A stretch of DNA of 13,212 nucleotides. Source: Candidatus Nitrosymbiomonas sp. (GTDB taxonomy: Bacteria; Sysuimicrobiota; Sysuimicrobiia; Sysuimicrobiales; Humicultoraceae). The position numbers and the translations under genes were made by a program. Positions 6,223 through 12,806 of the stretch are shown piece by piece. The DNA is taken from positions 1-13,212 of the forward strand of contig DYHL01000052.1 of the NCBI GenBank assembly GCA_020724185.1. The letters are read 5' to 3'. Within the stretch, counting starts at the first letter, position 1. Every line of letters starts with the position of its first letter. The notes below the pieces were generated by a model. That model worked only from the letters and a program-made list of their open reading frames with translations. It did no database searches and was not told the DNA's origin.

Positions 6223-8685
6223 CTACTCGGCGAGCGCAGGCTCCCGCTTGCGCTCGAAGACAATCTGTCCGTCCCGGGCGTCCACCACCAGCATGTCGCC
6301 GCTGGTGAACTGGCCACGGAGGAGTTCATCGCTGAGGGGGTCCTCCACCAGGCGCTGGATGGCGCGGCGCAGCGGCCTGGCCCCGAAGGTCGGGTCGAAC
6401 CCTTCACGCGCGAGGACCTCGCGGGCGGCGGGAGTCAGCTCCATGTCCATCTTCTGGCTGCGCAGCTCGCGCCGCACCCGTTCCACCATGATCCCCACGA
6501 TCTCAACTATCTGCGCGCTGGTTAGCGGCCTGAACACGATCATTTCGTCCAGACGGTTGAGGAACTCAGGCCGGAACGTCCGGCGCAGTTCCTCCATTAC
6601 GTGGTCCCGCATGCGCTGGTAGGCGCGCTCGCGGTCCACCGTATCGTCGTGTCCCGAGGCCCGAAAGCCGATCCCTATCTCCTTGTCGAGCTGCGGGGCG
6701 CCCACGTTGCTCGTCATGATGATGACCGCGTTCTTGAAGTCCACGGCGCGCCCCTGGGCGTCGGTCAGGCGGCCGTCATCCAGAATCTGCAGTAGCACGT
6801 TGAAGATCTCGGGATGGGCCTTCTCGATCTCGTCGAAGAGCACTACCGAGAAGGGCCGGCGGCGTACAGCCTCGGTAAGCTGGCCGCCCTCGTCGTAGCC
6901 CACGTAACCGGGCGGCGAGCCGACCAGGCGGCTGACGGTGTGCCGCTCGGTGTATTCCGACATGTCAATGCGAATGAGCGCGCCCTCGTCCCCGAACAGG
7001 AACTCGGCCAGCGCCCGGGCAAGCTCGGTCTTGCCGACCCCGGTGGGTCCCAGGAAGATGAACGAACCGATGGGCCGGCGGGGATCCTTCAGGCCGGCCC
7101 GGGCCCGCCGCACCGCCTTGCTCACCGCCCGCACCGCGTCGTCCTGGCCCACGATCCGCTCGTGCAACGTCTCTTCCATGCGCAACAGCTTGTGCGACTC
7201 CTCCTCGACCAGGCGCGTAACCGGGATGCCGGTCCAGGAGCTCACGACGTCGGCTATGTCATCTCCACTCACGACGCTGGGGTCCGCCTTGCGCTTGTCG
7301 CGACTGACTGATCCTTCCATCTCGTCCATCTTCTGTCGCAGGACCCGCTCACGGTCGCGCAGTTGCGCGGCGCGCTCGAAATCCTCGGCCTGGCTGGCCT
7401 CTTCCTTCTCGCGCTTGGCCCGCTCCACCCGCTCCATCGCCTGACGCACTTCCTGGGGCAGGAACGAAGCCTGCAGGCGGATCTTGGACGAGGCCTCGTC
7501 CATCAGGTCAATCGCCTTGTCCGGCAGGAACCTGTCCGAGATGTACTTCTCGGCAAGCGTCGCCGCGGCCACCAGGGCCTCGTCGCTGATCCTGACCCCG
7601 TGGTGCGCCTCGTACCGTCCGCGCAGGCCGCGGAGGATCTCGATGGTCTGCTCGACGTTTGGCTCAGAGACGAGGATCGGCTGGAAGCGGCGCTCCAGCC
7701 CTGAGTCACGCTCGACGTACTTCCGGTACTCGTCCAGCGTGGTGGCGCCTATGCACTGCAGCTCCCCGCGCGACAGCGCGGGCTTGAGGATGTTGCTGGC
7801 GTCAATGGCGCCCTCGGCGGCGCCGGCGCCAACCAGGGTGTGCAGCTCGTCAACGAACAGCACCACCTCGCCCTGCGCCTTGCGGATCTCTTCCATTACC
7901 TTCTTCATGCGCTCTTCGAACTCGCCGCGGTACTTGGTGCCCGCAACCAGTGCCGCCAGGTCAAGTTGAACGGTGCGCTTCCCACGCAACACGTCGGGCA
8001 CGTCCCCGCTCACGATCCGCTGGGCCAGCCCTTCGGTGCTGGAGGTCTTGCCAACACCGGGCTCCCCAATGAGAGCGGGGTTGTTCTTTGTGCGGCGGGA
8101 GAGCACCTGGATGACACGCTCGATCTCACGCTCGCGCCCGATGACCGGGTCGAGCTTACCCTCCCGGGCAAGCTTGGTGAGGTCGCGGCCGAACTCGTCC
8201 AGCGTGGGTGTCTTGCTCGCCTGCTTGGCGTAGGAGGTGGTACCCTCCTCGCCCAGGAGATAGACCACCTGCGCGCGGATGCGGTCCAGGTCAGCGCCCA
8301 TCGCTTCAAGCACGCGGGCGGCCACCCCTTCTCCCTCGCGGATCAGGCCCAACAGGAGATGCTCGGTGCCAATGTAGTTGTGGCCGAGGCGCCTGGCCTC
8401 GTCCAGCGCCAGTTCAAGCACCTTCTTGGCCCGTGGGGTGAACGCGACTTCCTCGTGAGGCGAGCGATCCCCGCGCCCGATGGCGCCCTCGACCTCGGAG
8501 CGCACCCGCTCGGGGCTGATGTTCAGACTCTCCAGGACCTTGCTGGCCACCCCCTCGCCCTCTCGGATGATGCCCAGTAGAATGTGCTCGGTCCCCACAG
8601 CGCTGTGGTTGAGGCGCTTGGCCTCTTCCTGGGCGAGGATGATAACGCGGCGAGCGCGCTCCGTGAACCGTTCAAACATTGCCAC
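6223..8685 (-). CDS. clpC: ATP-dependent Clp protease ATPase subunit ClpC
   Basis: ClpC is an 820-residue AAA+ unfoldase that feeds substrates to ClpP. A double Clp-N repeat (about 3-145) is followed by AAA1 with Walker A GEPGVGKT (207-214) and Walker B VVLFVDE (274-280). The middle domain carries a UVR motif (about 432-455). AAA2 has Walker A GPTGVGKT (546-553), Walker B VVLFDE (614-619) and an IGF loop (672-674) of the kind that docks ClpP. GTG at 8685 is preferred over ATG two codons later because the GAGAGGGGAG ribosome-binding site is correctly spaced for the GTG. Unusually, AAA1 continues GKTSSTEGLA, where ClpC/ClpB proteins nearly always have GKTAIAEGLA. The usual Bacillota partners ctsR, mcsA and mcsB are absent; greA lies upstream. 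No CtsR-type direct repeat was found, so regulation is probably different here. radA follows at once. Confidence 0.97.
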   Translation of the reverse strand: MAMFERFTERARRVIILAQEEAKRLNHSAVGTEHILLGIIREGEGVASKVLESLNISPERVRSEVEGAIGRGDRSPHEEVAFTPRAKKVLELALDEARRLGHNYIGTEHLLLGLIREGEGVAARVLEAMGADLDRIRAQVVYLLGEEGTTSYAKQASKTPTLDEFGRDLTKLAREGKLDPVIGREREIERVIQVLSRRTKNNPALIGEPGVGKTSSTEGLAQRIVSGDVPDVLRGKRTVQLDLAALVAGTKYRGEFEERMKKVMEEIRKAQGEVVLFVDELHTLVGAGAAEGAIDASNILKPALSRGELQCIGATTLDEYRKYVERDSGLERRFQPILVSEPNVEQTIEILRGLRGRYEAHHGVRISDEALVAAATLAEKYISDRFLPDKAIDLMDEASSKIRLQASFLPQEVRQAMERVERAKREKEEASQAEDFERAAQLRDRERVLRQKMDEMEGSVSRDKRKADPSVVSGDDIADVVSSWTGIPVTRLVEEESHKLLRMEETLHERIVGQDDAVRAVSKAVRRARAGLKDPRRPIGSFIFLGPTGVGKTELARALAEFLFGDEGALIRIDMSEYTERHTVSRLVGSPPGYVGYDEGGQLTEAVRRRPFSVVLFDEIEKAHPEIFNVLLQILDDGRLTDAQGRAVDFKNAVIIMTSNVGAPQLDKEIGIGFRASGHDDTVDRERAYQRMRDHVMEELRRTFRPEFLNRLDEMIVFRPLTSAQIVEIVGIMVERVRRELRSQKMDMELTPAAREVLAREGFDPTFGARPLRRAIQRLVEDPLSDELLRGQFTSGDMLVVDARDGQIVFERKREPALAE

Positions 8686-8691
8686 CGCACT

Positions 8692-8717
8692 CCCCTCTCT
8701 TCGGAGGGTGAGAGGAA
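8692..8717 (-). promoter_or_regulatory. hairpin burying the clpC ribosome-binding site
   Basis: In the clpC leader UUCCUCUC (8710-8717) can pair with GAGAGGGG (8692-8699) across a 10-base loop: six Watson-Crick pairs and two G-U pairs. The 3' arm is the Shine-Dalgarno itself, six bases before the GTG start. Such a layout would hold back translation until melted, as in RNA thermometers or coupled genes. The structure is seen in the sequence; its function is inferred. Confidence 0.5.
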
Positions 8718-8787
8718 CCCCGCATGCCTTGCTACAACTCTTCTGTCCGGCCCGGTCCTGCTCCTGCCAGGCCTTCCCCCGGTCGGG

Positions 8788-9294
8788 CTACTGAACGATC
8801 TCGAGTATCTTGTACCTGATCTCTCCGGCAGGGACCCGGATCTTCACTGTCTCGCCCTTCTTGCGCCCGATGAGCGCCTGGCCCACAGGCGATTCGTTGC
8901 TGATGAGGTCGAGCAGGGGGTCGGCCTCTGGGGAGCCGACGATCGTATATCTGAGCTCGCCCCGCGTGGCAAGATCTTGGAGACGCACCGTGGCGCCCAC
9001 CGACACCGCGTCGCCGGATGCGGCGCTGTTGTCAATCACGCGCGCGCTGCGAAGCATCTGATCAAGCTGGAGTATGCGCCCCTCGACAAAGGCCTGCTCG
9101 TTCTTGGCGTCATCGTACTCCGCGTTCTCCGAGAGATCGCCGAACTCTTTTGCCAGCCTGATGCGCTCCGCGATCTCCTTGCGACGGGGCCCCCTCAACT
9201 GCTCGAGTTCCTCCTCGAGCCTGCGGAGCCCTGAGGCCGTGAGGATGGTCTCTTTCTCAACGTTGTTGGGTCGGGCGCTTCTGTTGCTCTTCAT
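8788..9294 (-). CDS. greA: transcription elongation factor GreA
   Basis: GreA inserts a coiled-coil into the RNA polymerase secondary channel and stimulates cleavage of backtracked RNA. This 168-residue protein has the N-terminal coiled-coil (about 18-85) with the acidic tip motif GDLSENAEYDDAK (52-64; Asp53, Glu56), and a C-terminal FKBP-like domain ending GQALIGRKKGETVKIRVPAGEIRYKILEI. The family usually has about 158 residues; the extra length is a basic N-terminus (MKSNRSARPNN). No better start lies downstream, and the site before the ATG is weak (GGGTGAG). Its own promoter lies at 9377-9405, and the 102 bases before clpC hold no obvious terminator, so greA, clpC and radA probably share a transcript. 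Linking greA to clpC is unusual, since Bacillus greA lies elsewhere. Confidence 0.96.
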   Translation of the reverse strand: MKSNRSARPNNVEKETILTASGLRRLEEELEQLRGPRRKEIAERIRLAKEFGDLSENAEYDDAKNEQAFVEGRILQLDQMLRSARVIDNSAASGDAVSVGATVRLQDLATRGELRYTIVGSPEADPLLDLISNESPVGQALIGRKKGETVKIRVPAGEIRYKILEIVQ

Positions 9295-9331
9295 CTCGGC
9301 TCACCCGAACAATCTGCCGCTACAACTGACA

Positions 9332-9361
9332 CCAACCGCCGGGCGGCTGCCCGGCGGTCGG
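9332..9361 (-). promoter_or_regulatory. strong GC-rich hairpin in the greA leader
   Basis: In minus-strand RNA, arms CCGACCGCCGGGC and GCCCGGCGGUUGG pair over 13 bp (one G-U) around an AGCC loop. In plus-strand RNA the same G-U position is an A-C mismatch, so the stem favours the minus-strand transcript. No U-tract follows, so it is not a standard intrinsic terminator. It starts about 9 bases after the predicted greA transcription start and ends 37 bases before the ATG. Confidence 0.7.
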
Positions 9362-9376
9362 AGGCTTCTAACCTGA

Positions 9377-9405
9377 AGCATACTCCCGGGGGTGCCGCCG
9401 GTCAA
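9377..9405 (-). promoter_or_regulatory. probable sigma-70 promoter of greA-clpC-radA
   Basis: On the minus strand TTGACC (9400-9405) and TATGCT (9377-9382) are separated by an optimal 17 bp. Each box differs from consensus at one position. The -35 box contains the stop codon of the AAR-like gene. Transcription should start near 9370. Confidence 0.75.
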
Positions 9406-10496
9406 GCGACCGTGGCGCGCTTCGCCGCAGCACCCCTGATGGAAGCGATCTCCTCCGGCGAGATCGCCCGCTCGAAGCGCCTGAACCCCGCTATCGAAAA
9501 CCCATGCCTGCGCGCCATGGCCGCGATCTCATCCACCTGCTCGTAGGAGAGGTCGCGGCCCAGTGTATAGTCCTCAAACCGGCCCTCTAGGGCCAGCAGC
9601 ATCGTTTCGGCCATGCACGCCTCGCCCAGCCCAGGGGGGAACCCGAAGTCAATGCCAAAGTCGGGCTCGCCCGGGATCTTTATCACGCCGCCGTCGAACA
9701 CCAGCACGTCGTCGCGCCGCTCGCAGACCTTCCGCGAAACGTTCCTGGGCCGGGCCACATCGCACACAACCGCCCCAGGGCGCAGGTCCTCGGGCTCGAT
9801 CAGTCCCTCCGGCGAGCCGGACACCGCCACGAGCAGGTCGGCCTGCCGCACCGCAAAGTGGACGTCGGTGGTAACCCCAACGTCCGTCCCAGACTCGGCA
9901 CGGATGCGGTCGGCCAGCCCGTTGAGCAGGTCATGATTGCGGGCCACCAGCAACAGGGAACCCACGTGCCGGGCCAGTATCCGGCTGCAAACCGCGCCGA
10001 TCGAGCCGGTGGCGCCCACTACCACGGCGTGCAGATCGCCGGGTGCCTTCCCCATCTCCTGCGCGGCCAGCATCGAGCTCTCCACCGCGGTGGCCGCCGT
10101 GTAGCTGTTGCCCGTCGTCACCGGCAGCTCCAGGCGCTCGGCCACCGTCACCCCGCGGTCCCCGATGACCTTGGTGTATGCTCCCAGACCCATGATGCCC
10201 GCGCCCAGCGACTCGGCCAGGTGGCCGCAGGCCACCAGCTTGCGGTAGATAACCTCGGGGTCTGTGCGCAACAGCAGCGCTGAGGTCATAGGGAGGCCGA
10301 TAAACCATCCCTCTGCCTCGACCCCGGTGGTGGAGCGTACGCCGGTGATGTGCGATGCGACCAGCGGCTTCATCCAGCCGCCGATCCGCTCCAGCAGCGA
10401 ATCGGGCACCAGGCGGGCAACCGGGTACTTCCGGACGAAGTCGCGCGCCACCAGGGGATGGACTACGAAGGCGAAGCGTCGGGTTTCGCTGACCAT
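9402..10496 (-). CDS. NAD(P)-dependent reductase resembling cyanobacterial long-chain acyl-ACP reductase (AAR)
   Basis: The 364-residue protein matches the layout of cyanobacterial AAR, which reduces acyl-ACP to fatty aldehyde with NADPH. Shared landmarks are a short N-terminal FAFVVHP strand, VTTGNSYTAATAVES (127-140; AAR has TTGNTHTA), the nucleotide-binding VVVGATGSIGAVCSRIL (158-174; AAR VVGATGDIGS), VFDGGVI (266-272) and GEACMAETMLLALEG (291-305; AAR ACFAEAMLLEFEG). The last places Cys294 at the position of the AAR catalytic cysteine that forms the acyl-enzyme thioester. Bacillota homologues are often labelled shikimate dehydrogenase, which these motifs do not support. The ATG at 10496 lies 17 bases after the preceding stop with a GAGGGG overlapping that stop; an upstream ATG at 10562 would run into the previous gene. 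The long-chain aldehyde activity is an inference: no aldehyde deformylating oxygenase is in the window, and the true acyl substrate may differ. Confidence 0.8.
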   Translation of the reverse strand: MVSETRRFAFVVHPLVARDFVRKYPVARLVPDSLLERIGGWMKPLVASHITGVRSTTGVEAEGWFIGLPMTSALLLRTDPEVIYRKLVACGHLAESLGAGIMGLGAYTKVIGDRGVTVAERLELPVTTGNSYTAATAVESSMLAAQEMGKAPGDLHAVVVGATGSIGAVCSRILARHVGSLLLVARNHDLLNGLADRIRAESGTDVGVTTDVHFAVRQADLLVAVSGSPEGLIEPEDLRPGAVVCDVARPRNVSRKVCERRDDVLVFDGGVIKIPGEPDFGIDFGFPPGLGEACMAETMLLALEGRFEDYTLGRDLSYEQVDEIAAMARRHGFSIAGFRRFERAISPEEIASIRGAAAKRATVA

Positions 10497-10513
10497 GTTC
10501 GGCGTCAGGCCCC

Positions 10514-11425
10514 TCAGGTCAGCCGCTCGACGCGGGGCCTGAACCCTGCACGCCGGATCCACTCAAGGTAGTCTGCCGGGCCTAGCCGTTCGGGGCGTAG
10601 GCCAGACAGCGCGACCACCACCGCCTCCAGGACGTTGGTGGCGAAGGAACGCCCGTCCATCTCGGGCGTCGTGGTCACCAGCAGCGCGGCGCGCCTTTGG
10701 CGGAACGCCTCGACGCCTGCTGTGGTGATGGTGTTGGTGATGATCGTCTTTCCGGTCAGGTCCTCTGGCATGAACCGCTGGATGAGGTGAGAGTCCCCTG
10801 CGATGACCTCGGCCCACCGGTAGGCCCGTCCGAACTTGGGTGTCACCTGATCCTGCTTCTTGCCCGTTGGATAGAGCCAGGTAAAAGGTCCGCGGGACAG
10901 CACGGGTAGCAGGATCGCTGCCAGCACCCTGACGGTCGCCAGCCCGCGCAGTCCGATGGGGACACCCAATCCAAACATCAAATCACCCAGAACCAGGTCT
11001 GCCCCGGCCTCCACAAACGCCTCCGCCATGCCGTACCGATCCACGGAAGCCACCAGGAGCACGCGCCGGCCCCGCAGCGTAATCCCGATCTCCTCGGGCA
11101 GGACGTGGCGGATCAGGTGGCGCTCCCAACTGTCCTTGATGCCTCCCCCGTCCACCACCGGCGTGCGCATCCCTGCGACCGCGCGCACCGCGTCGCGGAT
11201 GTAGTACTTGCGGCGGCCGGCCACGAGGGCCAGGTCAATCCCACCAATGCCGATGGCATCCACCTTGCCGTCCAGCTCGCGGATCTTCTTGCAGAAGAGC
11301 CGGTAGTCGCCGTTCGTGCCGATTCGTTCGATGACGAACGGGTGGCCCAGGAGCACGGTCTCAACCCGATGATCCCCGCTGCTGGAACCCAGGCTAATGC
11401 TGACCACGTGCCGTTCGGACTTCAT
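10514..11425 (-). CDS. conserved protein of unknown function, 'quinate 5-dehydrogenase' type, paired with the AAR-like gene
   Basis: 303 residues starting at an ATG that overlaps the birA stop as ATGA. From memory, Bacillota homologues carry the database name quinate 5-dehydrogenase, but I see no shikimate/quinate dehydrogenase signature. Visible conserved-looking blocks are VVSISLGSSSGDHRVE (7-22), FVIERIGTNGD (30-40), DGKVDAIGIGGIDLAL (52-67), TPVVDGGGIKDSWERH (88-103), RVLLVASVDRYGMAEAF (121-137), ADLVLGDLMFGLGVP (142-156) and TIITNTITTAGVEAFRQRRA (227-246). A further block is LLVTTTPEMDGRSFATNVLEA (248-268). The many Gly-rich strand ends suggest alternating beta/alpha domains, perhaps two (about 1-118 and 119-303). 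The hydrophobic stretch at 162-178 may be a buried helix. There is no signal peptide. Coupling to birA and to the AAR-like gene suggests a joint role, possibly in acyl or aldehyde metabolism; this is inference. Confidence 0.82.
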   Translation of the reverse strand: MKSERHVVSISLGSSSGDHRVETVLLGHPFVIERIGTNGDYRLFCKKIRELDGKVDAIGIGGIDLALVAGRRKYYIRDAVRAVAGMRTPVVDGGGIKDSWERHLIRHVLPEEIGITLRGRRVLLVASVDRYGMAEAFVEAGADLVLGDLMFGLGVPIGLRGLATVRVLAAILLPVLSRGPFTWLYPTGKKQDQVTPKFGRAYRWAEVIAGDSHLIQRFMPEDLTGKTIITNTITTAGVEAFRQRRAALLVTTTPEMDGRSFATNVLEAVVVALSGLRPERLGPADYLEWIRRAGFRPRVERLT

Positions 11426-12180
11426 GAGAAGGAGTGATTGGACACGTCGCCGGCCACCACCTGCCGGATGGCGCCGGAGGCCGTGCGTATCCGCAAGGCG
11501 CCCTCCTGGTCAATCCCTTCCGCGACGCCCTCGACCGCCGGATCCGAATGCACTACGGTAACGGGCTTCCCGCGCAGCAGGTCGCGGGAGCCCCAGGCGT
11601 TAACCACGGCGTTCCCCCCTGCGGCCCACGCGGCGTAGCGGTCTGCCAGGCGGGCTAGCAGCGCCTCGAGCACCGCGCGCCTCTCGATGGGACGCCCAGC
11701 GATCAGGTGGAGTGACCCGGCGCGTACGGCCACATCCGGGGGCATCGCCTGCAACTCGACCCCCACATTGATTCCAACGCCGACCACCACGGCTGCGCCG
11801 GTGGCCTCGATCAGGATCCCCGCCACCTTCCTGCCCGCGATCTCGACGTCGTTGGGCCACCGGATTCCGGCCGGCTCCGCGACGAACTGCTCGACCGTCT
11901 CGGCAACCGCCACGGCCACGGCCAGACTGAGGAGGCCCTGCGGCGAGTCCGCGGACGGGTACAGGATCACCGAGCACCACAGCCCGCCCGCGGGCGAGGC
12001 CCAGACCCGCCCCTGGCGACCGCGTCCGCGCGTCTGGCGGTCCGCCACCACGACGGCGCCTTCCTGAGACCCGGCGGCCACCAGCATCCGCGCCAGGTCG
12101 TTGGTGGAACCCAGTTCGCCGACCCATACTAGGGGCCTTCCGAGGCAGGCGGCCTGCCCTGCGGCGGAGCCGGCGGTCAC
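11422..12180 (-). CDS. birA: biotin--[acetyl-CoA-carboxylase] ligase without DNA-binding domain
   Basis: The ligase activates biotin with ATP and attaches it to a lysine of carrier proteins such as the BCCP subunit of acetyl-CoA carboxylase. From the GTG at 12180 (GTGA overlap with the kinase stop) it has 252 residues. Motifs in order: GSTNDLA (24-30), the biotinyl-AMP loop TRGRGRQGRVWASPAGGLWCSV (from Thr50), RWPNDVEIAGRKVAGILIE (107-125, with Lys118 at the conserved catalytic/binding lysine), VVVGVGINV, and a small C-terminal SH3-like domain ending GALRIRTASG. The helix-turn-helix repressor domain of bifunctional BirA is missing, so this is a group I ligase that cannot act as a biotin repressor itself. 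The longer frame from 12315 runs through the kinase gene and gives a low-complexity N-terminus, so it was rejected. The downstream AAR-like gene hints at a fatty-acid theme. Confidence 0.93.
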   Translation of the reverse strand: MTAGSAAGQAACLGRPLVWVGELGSTNDLARMLVAAGSQEGAVVVADRQTRGRGRQGRVWASPAGGLWCSVILYPSADSPQGLLSLAVAVAVAETVEQFVAEPAGIRWPNDVEIAGRKVAGILIEATGAAVVVGVGINVGVELQAMPPDVAVRAGSLHLIAGRPIERRAVLEALLARLADRYAAWAAGGNAVVNAWGSRDLLRGKPVTVVHSDPAVEGVAEGIDQEGALRIRTASGAIRQVVAGDVSNHSFS

Positions 12181-12806
12181 GGCCGCGTTTCGCCCAGGGG
12201 GAAGAGCGAAGAGAGCCGCTCCTGCATCTGGACGATCAGTCCGTCGAGCCGGTCCAGGGCGATCGAGGCGGCGTCCACCTCCAGCACCGGACACAGGGTG
12301 AAGCGCGCGACCCACTCCTCGTAGCGCTCGTTGAGCTGGGCCAGGTAGTCGGCCGGGATCTGCCGCTCGTAGTCGCGCGAGCGGGCCCTGATGCGCTCCA
12401 GCAGCACCTCCACCGGCGCGCGCAGGTAGATCACCAGGTCAGGCGGCCGGAGGAACCCCACCATTGTCTGGAACAGGTCGTGGTAGGCGCGGAAATCGCG
12501 CTCGTCCATTAGCCCTAGAAGATAGAGGTTGCGGGCGAAGATCTCCACGTCCTCGTAGATCGTGCGGTCCTGGATCACCGCGTGCCCGGCCGCCAGGATC
12601 TCCTGGTGGTGCCGGAACCGGCGCGACAGGAAGAACACTTGAAGGTGGAAGCTCCACCGGGCCATGTCGGCGTAGAAGTCCGGCAGGTACGGGTTTTCGT
12701 CCACCACCTCGTAGTAGGGTTGCCATCCCAGCCGCTGGCAGAGCAGCGTGGTCAGGGTGGATTTCCCAGAACCGATGTTGCCGCTCATCGCCACGAACCA
12801 CTTCAC
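12177..12806 (-). CDS. deoxynucleoside kinase (Dck/Dgk family), second of a tandem pair
   Basis: 209-residue P-loop kinase that phosphorylates deoxynucleosides for dNTP salvage. It contains Walker A GNIGSGKST (9-17), the substrate-side VVDENPYLPDFY (34-45, Glu37), SFHLQVFFLSRRF (52-64), the DRTIYEDVEIFA motif (80-91, Asp80-Arg81) and the arginine-rich lid ERIRARSRDYER (137-148). The start is a GTG overlapping the upstream kinase's stop as GTGA, with GAGGTG five bases before it. The length and the DR[ST]IYED motif match Bacillus Dck/Dgk. The sequence alone does not decide between deoxyadenosine/deoxycytidine and deoxyguanosine preference, so no gene symbol is given. Confidence 0.92.
   Translation of the reverse strand: MKWFVAMSGNIGSGKSTLTTLLCQRLGWQPYYEVVDENPYLPDFYADMARWSFHLQVFFLSRRFRHHQEILAAGHAVIQDRTIYEDVEIFARNLYLLGLMDERDFRAYHDLFQTMVGFLRPPDLVIYLRAPVEVLLERIRARSRDYERQIPADYLAQLNERYEEWVARFTLCPVLEVDAASIALDRLDGLIVQMQERLSSLFPLGETRP

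Noticed and set aside
5497..6525. Plus-strand open frame of 342 codons across the radA-clpC junction
   Set aside because: It is antisense to RadA and ClpC, has no recognisable motif or convincing ribosome-binding site, and its composition mirrors the opposite-strand codons.
8686..8787. CtsR direct repeat or CIRCE element upstream of clpC
   Set aside because: No GGTCAAA-type heptad repeat and no TTAGCACTC-N9-GAGTGCTAA inverted repeat can be found in this gap or in the greA leader.
9332..9361. Intrinsic terminator of the AAR-like operon
   Set aside because: The stem is strong but no run of U follows on the minus strand, and it lies downstream of a good promoter. It is therefore listed as a leader hairpin; a terminator role cannot be fully excluded.
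12181..12315. N-terminal extension of birA from an ATG at 12315, as a possible DNA-binding domain
   Set aside because: The extension overlaps the kinase C-terminus in another frame and gives an Arg/Gly/Pro-rich sequence with no helix-turn-helix pattern; the GTGA overlap start fits the operon style.
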